Shown one piece after another: positions 54,074-62,238 of a stretch of DNA of 64,000 nucleotides. Source of the DNA: Verrucomicrobiales bacterium (GTDB taxonomy: Bacteria > Verrucomicrobiota > Verrucomicrobiia > Verrucomicrobiales > DEV007); NCBI GenBank assembly GCA_029213195.1, contig JARGNI010000007.1:113878-177877 (forward strand), in the 5' to 3' direction. Positions within the stretch are counted from its first letter, which is position 1. The number at the start of each line of letters is the position of its first letter. A program made the translations under genes and the position numbers. The notes under the pieces are model-generated. The model was not told the origin of the DNA and ran no database searches. It worked only from the letters and a program-made list of their open reading frames with translations.

Positions 54074-56200
54074 ATGACAGGGTCAAGAACCAGCTTTCCC
54101 TCCGACTGGGATCCTTCCTCGACACCACCACTCTCCGATCGGGAGGAAACGCTGGACGAGGTAGCTCGACGCGTCCTCTTCTCCAATTCCCTCGATGAGA
54201 AACTGCGTGGATTCGAACTGTCGTCCCCCCCCTGCGAGGAGATAAAATCGGCCAATCTTTCGCTCTCCGTCGAGCCTGGACGACCTGAAATCCTTCGCTT
54301 TGCCAGCGAAGGAACGCCCCGACCCAATCTCCCCGCAACTCCAGCGCTGATCGAGGAAGAAAGCCGCGGCGTCCTCTTGCACTTTTTTGCCAATCACGAA
54401 TTGCTCGCTGCGGAACTGATGGCCCTGGCGCTGCTGAGGTTCCCGGATGCTCCGGTGGCCTTTCGCAAAGGGCTGGCTCACACCTTGCGAGAAGAGCAGC
54501 GTCACACTCACTGGTATATCCAGCGCATGAAACAGTGTGGCGTCGAATTCGGGCAGTATCCGGTGAATCGCTTTTTCTGGGATGCCGTATCGAGCATGGA
54601 TGAACCGATCGACTACGTTTCCCGGCTCAGCCTGACCTTTGAGCAGGCGAATCTCGACTACGCCAACCACTTCTCCCAACTCCTTTCCGAGGCCGGAGAC
54701 AGGGCCAGCAGCGCTCTCCTGCGGAGAATCTACGAGGATGAGATCTCCCACGTCGGGTATGGATTGAGCTGGTTCCGAAAGTGGAAGAGAGAAGAAGAAT
54801 CCGATTGGGAGGCCCTCGAAAAACGACTCACCTTTCCCCTGTCGCCCAGTCGAGCCAAAGGCAACCGAACGGAGTTCAATATCCAGGGTCGTCGCGCGGC
54901 CGGGCTTGACGAGGAGTATATCCAGAAACTGGCCCTCTTCGAGCGGTCCAACGGTCGGACTCCGAACCTCTTCTTCTTCAATCCCGATGCCGAGAACCAG
55001 ATCGCAGCTCTGCCTCGGACCTATCATCCTCGCAAGCGCGTTCGGGCCTTGATCGATGATCTCGAGTTTCTCTGTTGCTTCCTGTCTCGTCGCGACGATG
55101 TCGCCCTCCTCCGCCGAGCCCCTTCGGAATCCCATCTCACCAAGCTGCGCCAGGCCGGCTTTGTTCTTCCTGAAATTGAAGTTCTCACCGACGAGAGACT
55201 CGATCCGGAAAGCCTTCTCCAGGAGCGAAAAATCGACACTTTCCTCCCCTGGTCGAAAGCCCCGGGCCTGGCCGAAGCCTTTCCGTCCTTTGGAGAAAGC
55301 ACGAATCCTCAACCCCTGCTGCACTGGCAGGAGAGCGACCGCCTCCTCTTCTCCAAGCAGGAACAGTCTCGCGTCTTCTCGGAGTGGTTTGGAACGTCGA
55401 TCCCCATACAGAGTGCCACCGACCTCGAGAAAGCCCTCGAGACCTATCGTTCCCTCGGTTGCTCGGAGTTGATCTGGAAACGGAGCATCGGAAATGCAGG
55501 CGGTGGCATGCAAAGGCTCTCACTGGAAGAATGGGAAGACCTCCTGAATCGCAGCCAAACCCCACAGTTTTCGCAGGAAGGAGGATTTCTGCTCGAACCT
55601 CACCACGCCCGGGTCTTCGATTTCTCAGTCCAATTCGAGATCCGAAAGGGAGAACTGCGTTTTCTCGGGACCGTCGAGCAGATCATTCAGCCTTCGGGAG
55701 GATATCGCGGGAGCATCGCCATGCCCAAATTGACCCAGGGACAGCCCCCCTCGCTCGCACGATTCCTCGCGACGACAGCGCTCCCGGTTTATTCCCAGGA
55801 CTCCCCTCTCTGCCACACACTCCTGGGCTGGGCAAAAGAGCATCATTACGAGGGTCCGCTCGGAATCGACAGTTATGTCTTCGAGGATAGCGAGGGGGAT
55901 TTTCAACACCGCCCGATTTGCGAGATCAACACCCGCCACACCATGGGAAGAGTCGCCCTGGAATTGAAACGGCAGATCGCTCCGGGCTTCGGCGTGAGGT
56001 TGGATCTATTCAAGGCAGAGCATGCCCCTCCGGAAACGCCTCCAGAAGAGCTTCCGAAAGAAAACCAGAGAATCGCAGATGGAACCATTGCCCTGACCGA
56101 AAGGAGAGCTGGGACAGAACTGCTCGCGATGGCATCGGTCGCAAAAAAACGCGCCGAGCTCATTTCCCAGCTCCCCGAAACAGACCGTCGTGTCTCCTAG
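54074..56200 (+). CDS. DUF455 ferritin-like domain fused to an ATP-grasp-like domain
   Basis: 708 residues from the ATG at 54074. Residues about 85-250 match DUF455, a ferritin-like four-helix fold with the iron ligands in order: Glu109/Glu114 in NHELLAAE, Glu141 and His144 in LREEQRHTHWY, Glu190 in FEQANLDYANHF, and Glu223/His226 in YEDEISHVGYG. Residues about 430-640 look like ATP-grasp: LIWKRSIGNAGGGMQRL with Lys469 and the glycine-rich loop, FLLEPHHARVFDFSVQFEI, and GPLGIDSYVFE followed by ICEINTRHTMGR with Glu617, Asn619 and Arg621 as metal/ATP ligands. Neither domain has a signal peptide, so it is cytoplasmic. The joint activity is unknown; see findings. Divergent from the LptF/G gene. 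The 69 in-frame codons upstream are not thought to be translated. Confidence 0.82.
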   Translation: MTGSRTSFPSDWDPSSTPPLSDREETLDEVARRVLFSNSLDEKLRGFELSSPPCEEIKSANLSLSVEPGRPEILRFASEGTPRPNLPATPALIEEESRGVLLHFFANHELLAAELMALALLRFPDAPVAFRKGLAHTLREEQRHTHWYIQRMKQCGVEFGQYPVNRFFWDAVSSMDEPIDYVSRLSLTFEQANLDYANHFSQLLSEAGDRASSALLRRIYEDEISHVGYGLSWFRKWKREEESDWEALEKRLTFPLSPSRAKGNRTEFNIQGRRAAGLDEEYIQKLALFERSNGRTPNLFFFNPDAENQIAALPRTYHPRKRVRALIDDLEFLCCFLSRRDDVALLRRAPSESHLTKLRQAGFVLPEIEVLTDERLDPESLLQERKIDTFLPWSKAPGLAEAFPSFGESTNPQPLLHWQESDRLLFSKQEQSRVFSEWFGTSIPIQSATDLEKALETYRSLGCSELIWKRSIGNAGGGMQRLSLEEWEDLLNRSQTPQFSQEGGFLLEPHHARVFDFSVQFEIRKGELRFLGTVEQIIQPSGGYRGSIAMPKLTQGQPPSLARFLATTALPVYSQDSPLCHTLLGWAKEHHYEGPLGIDSYVFEDSEGDFQHRPICEINTRHTMGRVALELKRQIAPGFGVRLDLFKAEHAPPETPPEELPKENQRIADGTIALTERRAGTELLAMASVAKKRAELISQLPETDRRVS

Positions 56201-56287
56201 GCTGTTCAGCATCACTTGGTCTCGTATTCCAAGAAATTTGCAATATTGAGAAAAAATGAGACGTAATCTCTGACGACTCCCCTCGCT

Positions 56288-56476
56288 ATGATCTCAGACC
56301 GCGCCAATCTCATTCGCGAAAAGCAGTTTCCTGTCTCCCGTAGTGCGGGCGAAGGACACCATTTCGCGCACACTTTGACCGACGACCATACGCTCTTCCT
56401 GCTCAATCAGCAGCGAGAGCGCCGTGCCAAGGTCGAGAAGAAGTCCTGGCTGGCCCGGTTGCTCCGGCTCGGCTAA
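56288..56476 (+). CDS. possible small basic protein, unknown
   Basis: A 62-residue reading frame between two convergent genes, charged and helical in its second half (NQQRERRAKVEKKSWLARLLRLG), with an ATG at 56288 but no clear ribosome binding site. An antisense frame of 77 residues (56294-56527) competes for the same bases and looks less protein-like. Not recognised; I give it low weight. Confidence 0.3.
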   Translation: MISDRANLIREKQFPVSRSAGEGHHFAHTLTDDHTLFLLNQQRERRAKVEKKSWLARLLRLG

Positions 56477-56538
56477 GGAATCCAAAACGCGGTGGGAAAG
56501 AGCAGCCGATTCGCCTCCCGCGTTCAACGATCCAAACC

Positions 56539-58653
56539 TCAGTTCTCGAGCATAGCGAAGAAATCCTCTTCGCTGATGATTTCGACGCCCAGGGACTCGG
56601 CCTTGTCCCGCTTTGATCCGCCCCCCTCACCTGCAAGCAGGTAATCCGTCTTCGAGCTGATCGCGCCCGAGACCTTGGCCCCGGCCGCGAGAAGTTTCTC
56701 CTTCACTTCGTTTCGCGGTGCAGAAAGAGTCCCGGTCATGACGATCGTTTTCCCAGACAAGGGAGAATCCGCAGCATCCTTGGCTGGAATCGGAGCATAG
56801 TTCTCCGACTGAGGGTCGATTCCTCGTTCTTCGAGTCGTGCCAGAAAGGCCTGCCCCCCCGGACTCTGAAAGAAATCGAGCGCCGCTCCGGCCACCGTAG
56901 GACCGACTTCGCTGGCGATCTCGTAGGGAGCGAGGTCAGGATGATCCTCTTTTCGCTGTCCCGTGGAAAAGGTCCTCAGCTCGGCGAGGATCTCGGACTC
57001 GGCAATTTCAGAAAAGCGTTTGTGGAGACGGGCCAGTTCCCGCGCTGCGGACTCCCCGACCTGGGGGATCCCCAATCCGTAGATCCAACGATGAAGAGGC
57101 ATCGTTCGCGCTCGAGCGACGGTCTCGACGATTTTCGTCGCATTCTTCTCCCCGAGCATTCGAGGTTCGCTGTCCGTGCCCAGGTTGAAATCAGCGAGCT
57201 GATCCACGGTGAGATCGAACAGGTCGAGGATGGACCGGACGAGACCTCGCTCGACCAGTTTCTCCGAAACTGTCGTGCCGACCCCCTCGATATCGAGCGC
57301 CTTGCGACTCACAAACTGGCGAACCTGGTTGGCGGATTTGGCCGGGCAGATGGGATTGACACACTTCCAGGCGACGAAGCCTTCCGGACGAACGATCCCC
57401 TCCCCACAGCTGGGACACTTGCCCTCGACCTCGTCGAAAAGCTGGAAGGGCTTGGTTCCCTCTGGTCTTTTCTCGAGCACCACCTTGACCACGGCAGGAA
57501 TGATCTCCCCTGCCTTCTCGATGATCACGGTGTCGCCCACGCGAACATCCTTCCGATCGATCTCATCCTGATTGTGCAGGGTAGCGCGCCGCACCGTGGT
57601 TCCGGACACGAGGACCGGATCGAGCTCCGCCACCGGAGTGAGAGTCCCCGTTCTCCCCACCTGAACTGTGATCTCCCGCAGGAGAGTCTCTTTCTGCTCG
57701 GGAGGATACTTGAATGCCGCCGCCCAGCGAGGGGCTCGAGAGGTGGCACCGAGGGCGACCTGGTCTGGAATGGAAATGACCTTGATGACCGCGCCATCGG
57801 TTGCGTAGTCGAGATCATGTCGCTTCTCGTCCAGCTCCCGGATGGCCAAGAGAATGCCTTCGAGGCTGTTCTCTTCCCAGGTGGGGCGATTCAATGGAAT
57901 CCCGACTCGCTCAAACAAAGACCGAAGCTCGAGAATCGACTCCGGCGCCCAGCCATCGATCCGCCCACTCCCATGAGCAATAAAATCGAGGGGGCGTTTG
58001 GCCACCTCGCGGGAATCGAGGAGCTTGAGGGTCCCAGCGGTGGCGTTTCTCGGATTCTTGAACGCAGGCAGGCCTGCCTCGTCTCGATCCTGATTCATCT
58101 GGGCGAACTTCTCATTTGGCATGAAAATCTCGCCCCGCACTTCCAACCACTCTGGGCAATCTCCCTTCAAGCGAAGCGGGATATTCCGGATCGTTCGAAC
58201 GTTCTCGGTGATGAGGTCTCCTTCGCGCCCATCTCCACGAGTCACGGCGAAGGCCAGTTCGCCACGATCGTAGTGAAGGGCGACCGCCACCCCGTCGATT
58301 TTCGGCTCGATCTGAACTGGAATCTCCTCGTTGTTCAGTCCCTTCCGGAGACGTTTGAAAAAGTCGGCTACCTCGTCCTCTGAAAAAACATCATCGATAC
58401 TGAGCATCGGGACGTCGTGCTCTCGCTGCTCAAAGCCATCAATCGGGGCTCCCCCGACCCGGCGAACCGGAGAATTGGGAGAAGCGAGATTGGGAAAACG
58501 ATCTTCCAGCAGTTCCAGGTCGCGGAACATGCGATCATATTCCGCATCCGAGATCTCGGAAATCCCCTCCACGTAGTAGAGACGGTTGTGCTTCTCCAGC
58601 TCATCCGCGAGCCGAGCCATCTCCACGCGAGCCTCTTCGGGACTCATGCTCAT
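56539..58653 (-). CDS. ligA: NAD-dependent DNA ligase
   Basis: 704 residues, complete. LigA joins nicks during replication and repair. The adenylation domain has Lys118 in EPKIDGVAVAL and GDGREGDLITENVRTI; an OB fold follows; the zinc finger is CPSC...C...CPAKS; helix-hairpin-helix repeats (SRKALDIEGVGTTV) and a C-terminal BRCT domain (about 625-704, GKTIVMTGTLSAPR) complete the usual order. The start has two close Met codons (1 and 3). Downstream of the BrnT-type pair on the same strand, 17 bases apart, which may put the toxin-antitoxin pair and ligA on one transcript. Confidence 0.97.
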   Translation of the reverse strand: MSMSPEEARVEMARLADELEKHNRLYYVEGISEISDAEYDRMFRDLELLEDRFPNLASPNSPVRRVGGAPIDGFEQREHDVPMLSIDDVFSEDEVADFFKRLRKGLNNEEIPVQIEPKIDGVAVALHYDRGELAFAVTRGDGREGDLITENVRTIRNIPLRLKGDCPEWLEVRGEIFMPNEKFAQMNQDRDEAGLPAFKNPRNATAGTLKLLDSREVAKRPLDFIAHGSGRIDGWAPESILELRSLFERVGIPLNRPTWEENSLEGILLAIRELDEKRHDLDYATDGAVIKVISIPDQVALGATSRAPRWAAAFKYPPEQKETLLREITVQVGRTGTLTPVAELDPVLVSGTTVRRATLHNQDEIDRKDVRVGDTVIIEKAGEIIPAVVKVVLEKRPEGTKPFQLFDEVEGKCPSCGEGIVRPEGFVAWKCVNPICPAKSANQVRQFVSRKALDIEGVGTTVSEKLVERGLVRSILDLFDLTVDQLADFNLGTDSEPRMLGEKNATKIVETVARARTMPLHRWIYGLGIPQVGESAARELARLHKRFSEIAESEILAELRTFSTGQRKEDHPDLAPYEIASEVGPTVAGAALDFFQSPGGQAFLARLEERGIDPQSENYAPIPAKDAADSPLSGKTIVMTGTLSAPRNEVKEKLLAAGAKVSGAISSKTDYLLAGEGGGSKRDKAESLGVEIISEEDFFAMLEN

Positions 58654-58670
58654 ACGCCGACCTTCGCTTT

Positions 58671-58955
58671 TTACTCTCCCTGCTTGGAAATCTCTTCCTC
58701 AAGCCTCTCGCTCAACCATTGCTTGATCATGCTCTGATAGTTGAGATAGCGGTGTCGGGCCATTCGCTTGATCCGGCTGAGCATTTGCGGATCGAAACGG
58801 AGAGTGATCGTCGTGGACTCGCGGACCGTCTGGCGATGGACGGAGGCATTCATGAGGCGAGGATCGAGCGAGTGACTTGCCCAGTACTCCGCCTCCTCCT
58901 TTTCATCATCGAACTCGGGGATCTCGTCCCAGGATTGTATCGTTTTCAAAAGCAA
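58671..58955 (-). CDS. CopG/BrnA-like antitoxin
   Basis: 94 residues. The N-terminal part (IPEFDDEKEEAEYWASHSLD) is the acidic lead of the CopG-type antitoxins that pair with BrnT; the C-terminal part TTITLRFDPQMLSRIKRMARHRYLNYQSMIKQWLSERLEEE is a ribbon-helix-helix DNA-binding unit. Such antitoxins bind the toxin and repress the operon. It follows the toxin gene by 51 bases, toxin-first order being typical of brnTA. The ATG at 58955 is the first. Confidence 0.85.
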   Translation of the reverse strand: MLLKTIQSWDEIPEFDDEKEEAEYWASHSLDPRLMNASVHRQTVRESTTITLRFDPQMLSRIKRMARHRYLNYQSMIKQWLSERLEEEISKQGE

Positions 58956-59006
58956 CAGGGTTGGATGATGGATCTGACAGGGTTGAATCGGCCAAGGGGT
59001 TGGACT

Positions 59007-59285
59007 TCATAGCCACTCCGCATTCTTCCGATCGTAAAAAGTGACTTCCTGCTCGGACATCTCCCGGCAGAGAATGACTCGGTAGTTCTTGCCGTCGGTC
59101 CAGAAAACCGAAAAGAGATTCCTGCTGTTCACGGTCCGCCCCAGCGCAAAATAACGCGTCTCGGAGTCCGCGCGCTCCGATTCCGGGAGCAGGCGAATCG
59201 AAAATGGGTCCTCGAAAGCCTCTTCAATCTCACGGGGGGTGATCTTCTTCAGATCGAAATGGCAGTCAATCCAGTCGAATTCCAT
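59007..59285 (-). CDS. BrnT family toxin (RNase-like)
   Basis: 92 residues, standard length. The pattern MEFDWIDCHFDLKKITPREIEEAFEDP resembles the BrnT opening (FEWDENK...FEEAxxVFxDP), with ETRYFALGRTVNSRNLFSVFWT and YRVILCREMSEQEVTFYD as the later strands. The usual NxxKH segment is replaced (DLKKITPRE), so catalytic activity is unsure. BrnT toxins are ribonucleases that inhibit translation under stress. It is the first gene of the toxin-antitoxin pair. Confidence 0.82.
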   Translation of the reverse strand: MEFDWIDCHFDLKKITPREIEEAFEDPFSIRLLPESERADSETRYFALGRTVNSRNLFSVFWTDGKNYRVILCREMSEQEVTFYDRKNAEWL

Positions 59286-59461
59286 GGCAGGGTCTACGGG
59301 AAAGCGTCAGTCAGGCGGCTCCTCGTCTCCTATCGAAGCTAGGAGGGAAGGATCGAGAAATCAATGCAGGAAACCCCCTATTTTGCGGCATGGCTCCCCT
59401 TCTGCTTTATTTTCCATAAATTTAAGTTTTCTAAATGGTTTTGTGATGTTTAATAAATGTC

Positions 59462-59983
59462 GTGAAGACCCTATTCGTCAGCCTTCTCTTTCTCACCGGG
59501 TTCCTGGTTTCCTGCCAGGTCCAGCCCTATGCTCCTCCGCCTCAGAAAGTCACAGTTGAGTCAGTCGAAGTAAAAGTGACCGAGTTTCACGGACGGCCGG
59601 AAGTGTATGCGATCGTCAAAGGTTTCCTTACCACGTCAGCGGCCCAGCTTGTCGACACGAAGCAGTCCCGGGACGGGAGAACAATCTACCTAGAGGTTCG
59701 CGAACAGACTCCTCGCGGAGCCAATCTGCTTTCTGGCCTGACGGCGTCGCCCCCCTTCGAAAAACAGGTTCCCCTGGAGCTGATCGGCTTGCCTCCCGGC
59801 AGCTACCGACTGGTCGCCAACGAAATTCAGACCGTCTTTACGATTCCCACCCCAGTGGCCAGTCGCCCGTCCCACAACGCAGTGGGATATCCCGTGGCAG
59901 GTGAGGTCGGTTCTCCCGAAAGCGTGGAGGACGGGGAATGGATCGACCTCGAAGACACCGAGTTCATCGAACCGGAGCGCTAG
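59462..59983 (+). CDS. putative lipoprotein, unknown function
   Basis: 173 residues from a GTG start at 59462; the ATG five bases upstream is out of frame. Lipoprotein signal KTLFVSLLFLTGFLVSC with the lipobox LVSC and Cys18. The mature chain has a beta-rich region (KVTVESVEVKVTEFHGRPEVYAIVKGFLTTS split at residues 29-59; TIYLEVREQTPRGANL) and ends with an acidic tail (ESVEDGEWIDLEDTEF). The repeated strand pattern fits a small immunoglobulin-like or proteinase-inhibitor-like fold of envelope lipoproteins, but no family was recognised. AT-rich 100 bases upstream (59398-59460) probably hold the promoter. Confidence 0.68.
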   Translation: MKTLFVSLLFLTGFLVSCQVQPYAPPPQKVTVESVEVKVTEFHGRPEVYAIVKGFLTTSAAQLVDTKQSRDGRTIYLEVREQTPRGANLLSGLTASPPFEKQVPLELIGLPPGSYRLVANEIQTVFTIPTPVASRPSHNAVGYPVAGEVGSPESVEDGEWIDLEDTEFIEPER

Positions 59984-60131
59984 AAGTCTCTCGTCAACGA
60001 ACGATGCCGGGGAGCCCCTGCTTCCCTTTCGAGATTGCCGTTCGGAAATCATCGGCACTCCGCGCCTCCTTGTTCGACGGCTTGCCTGGCTGCACCCGAT
60101 TTCGGGTTCCGAGGATGCGTAGCAATTCCAT

Positions 60132-60812
60132 CTAGTCTTGCTTTCGCATCTCCACTGTGAACGGGATTGGGGCAAATTTCTCGCTCTTTCGAAATCCCTT
60201 CGCCTTGGAATCGTCGATCTCGAAGCGAAAGAGTGTCTCCGAAGCTTCGAAGGAAACCGTCGAGGGATCGTCTTGTATCCGTTTGAAACGTTTTGTCCCT
60301 CCCTTGTTCGAGTGTTGAATCACCTCCGTCGGAGTGATGATCCATCTTCCGGAAGCATCGTGGAACTCCACGGTCTCCAACCAGGCTCCAAGACCGCCGC
60401 TTCCGGCATTTTTGGCCCTCGGTCCCTTGCCCGAAGACTCCATCGTGCCGTTCAGCTCCTCGATCTTCTTCTTCAAGGCGACAGCAACCTCCAGGTTTCC
60501 TCGTTTCGTTTCTCGCTCCAACGCAGTCTCAAGAACCTTCGCCACCTCTTTCCGCTTTTCCACGATGCGCGTCTTCGCCTTTTCCCATTCCTCGCTCTCG
60601 AAACGTTCCAGCTTCGAAATCATCTCGGAAACGTCGCGAGGAAAATCCTCTGCGACACCCCAGTTCAGAGAGAACCCCACCAATAGTATCCAAACCGCCA
60701 CTCTCCTCGCCGCACGTCGTCTACCGAGTCTCGGAGGGAACTGATTTGGGGATGACGCCCCCCTGAATGCGCATGAAACTCGCCCGATCTTTCCCAGTCG
60801 ATTGAAATTCAT
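60132..60812 (-). CDS. exported hypothetical protein with coiled coil
   Basis: 226 residues from the ATG at 60812, chosen because it overlaps the stop of the upstream gene (ATGA). A basic lead is followed by one hydrophobic segment at about 38-52 (VAVWILLVGFSLNWGVA), probably a signal or anchor. Next comes a long charged helix (SEMISKLERFESEEWEKAKTRIVEKRKE and VALKKKIEELNG, about 60-120), a coiled-coil candidate, and a beta-rich C-terminal domain (GRWIITPTEVIQHSNKGGTK, ETLFRFEIDDSKAKGF). No family recognised. Confidence 0.65.
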   Translation of the reverse strand: MNFNRLGKIGRVSCAFRGASSPNQFPPRLGRRRAARRVAVWILLVGFSLNWGVAEDFPRDVSEMISKLERFESEEWEKAKTRIVEKRKEVAKVLETALERETKRGNLEVAVALKKKIEELNGTMESSGKGPRAKNAGSGGLGAWLETVEFHDASGRWIITPTEVIQHSNKGGTKRFKRIQDDPSTVSFEASETLFRFEIDDSKAKGFRKSEKFAPIPFTVEMRKQD

Positions 60813-61078
60813 TTCTCGTCTGTCGATTCGCCACTTCCGGATCCCGTGTCGAATGCCCCTCTCGCGTGAAGAAAGAGGTAGATACCGATCGAGATGAGTA
60901 TGGATGCGAGCAGGATTCCCCAAGCCATTCCCCAATCATGTCGGGAATTAATGAAGTAGCTGAGCGGCCCGGTGGAACTCCAGGATCCGCGCTTGGGCAG
61001 CAGAGTGGCCGTTGCCAGAAACACGCCCAAGTTGACAAAGACAAGAGCCCAGAGCGTCGAGTTCTTTTTCATTTTCAT
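60809..61078 (-). CDS. small two-helix membrane protein
   Basis: 89 residues with membrane segments at about 8-27 and 50-70 separated by a polar loop (PKRGSWSSTGPLSYF) and a Ser/Gly-rich tail. Unrecognised. Its stop overlaps the start of the next gene by four bases, so the two are translated together. A duplicate Met at residue 3 is an alternative start. Confidence 0.65.
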   Translation of the reverse strand: MKMKKNSTLWALVFVNLGVFLATATLLPKRGSWSSTGPLSYFINSRHDWGMAWGILLASILISIGIYLFLHARGAFDTGSGSGESTDEK

Positions 61079-61277
61079 TGTCTAAGTAAGAGAGTCCTCC
61101 GAAAAAGGAGCCTCGCTGTTGCTGCGGATACTTTTGAAGGCTTGCCATGACTGATTTCGTCGCCCTGCAATAGCCGCGAGGCGAGAACCGTTCCCGGCGT
61201 TTGGACCAAATCGTAGACAGGCGGGGAAAAGAAGCCAAGCAAAGAAGCGTGCGGATCGGCACGCCGGTGAACCCACT

Positions 61278-62171
61278 TCACGGAGGAAATCCAAAGCTAA
61301 GCTTCACGGCAGCGTATTCGGGATGAACACGCCCATCTTCCCGGCGAATAATCAGCGGAGGTTCGCGCCAGGTTTGCCCCTGAATCGATTCTGGCAGATC
61401 GATGTTCCGCATCAGGAGAAATACGGCAAGCAGCGGAGGCTCTGGCTCGCGAAGGATGATGGGGCGCTGCCGGATGATGGTCAGACCAGCCTGCTCGGCA
61501 GCCTCTCGGACGCGATCCTCCTGCTCGGATGGATTCACCGGGAAGACACAGGCAAAACTCCCTCCGATTGCCAATTGGGCAGCAGCTCGCTCACAGTAAT
61601 CGTGAATGGATCCCCTCACCTCGAATCGACAGGCCACTTTCTGCGGGTGATCCCCTTCGACCCCCGTTCCGAGGGGAAAATACGGAGGACTGCCAAGAAC
61701 GAGGTCGAAGGTTTCCTCCGGCCCGAAAAGGGTTTCGTCCCGCAGATCGCCCTGCCGGATATCGAATCGGTCCTCGAGTCCATTCCAGCGGACGGACTTT
61801 CGAGCCAGATGAATGCTTTCAGGCTGCGCCTCGACCGTGACAACCGGCACTTTCGGCACTCTCCATGCCGCGGTCATGGCAACGGTTCCGATGCCACTCC
61901 CTAGATCGAGAATCGAACGAATCGTGGGACTCCAGGATGTCCCATACCATGCCGTGAGCAGATCATCGGTGGAATAGCGGTGGCCTTTTCGAAGCTGGAA
62001 AATGCGGAAATGCCCACAGAGAACATCGAGTGTTTCGCCTTCCTCGACGACCAGCTCGGGATGCGCTACGTCTCCGGGAACACGATCGCCGGGGATGGCA
62101 TATCCTCGAAAATGAGTCTTGGGAGAAATATCTTTCGGCTGACGTGGCATCGATCTGCCCATCCCTCGCAT
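61278..62171 (-). CDS. TrmN6-like SAM-dependent adenine methyltransferase
   Basis: 297 residues (or 290 from the Met at 62150). A class I methyltransferase with ILDLGSGIGTVAMTAAW (motif I), VVTVEAQPESIHLARKSV, DIRQGDL and LGSPPYFPLGTG, where SPPY replaces the usual NPPY of N6-adenine methyltransferases such as TrmN6, which modifies tRNA-Val at A37. The RYSTDDLLTAW segment at about 66-76 is the family's RxxxDxxLL-type lead. Target not proved. It follows the VWA lipoprotein gene on the same strand, with a spacer of about 70 bases. Confidence 0.82.
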   Translation of the reverse strand: MRGMGRSMPRQPKDISPKTHFRGYAIPGDRVPGDVAHPELVVEEGETLDVLCGHFRIFQLRKGHRYSTDDLLTAWYGTSWSPTIRSILDLGSGIGTVAMTAAWRVPKVPVVTVEAQPESIHLARKSVRWNGLEDRFDIRQGDLRDETLFGPEETFDLVLGSPPYFPLGTGVEGDHPQKVACRFEVRGSIHDYCERAAAQLAIGGSFACVFPVNPSEQEDRVREAAEQAGLTIIRQRPIILREPEPPLLAVFLLMRNIDLPESIQGQTWREPPLIIRREDGRVHPEYAAVKLSFGFPP

Positions 62172-62238
62172 CGCTGGGCGGTGATTTCCTCCACTATTTC
62201 ATTCTCTTTTCCCCGTCTGCAGCTCTCTCGAACGGCAC

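Noticed and set aside
56294..56527. A 77-codon minus-strand frame opposite the small basic protein candidate
   Set aside because: Less protein-like than the plus frame and directly follows no promoter; neither is convincing.
61082..61294. A 70-codon minus-strand frame ending just before the small membrane gene at 61078
   Set aside because: It overlaps the end of the methyltransferase gene and has an irregular, Arg- and Ser-rich composition with no motif; a remnant cannot be excluded.
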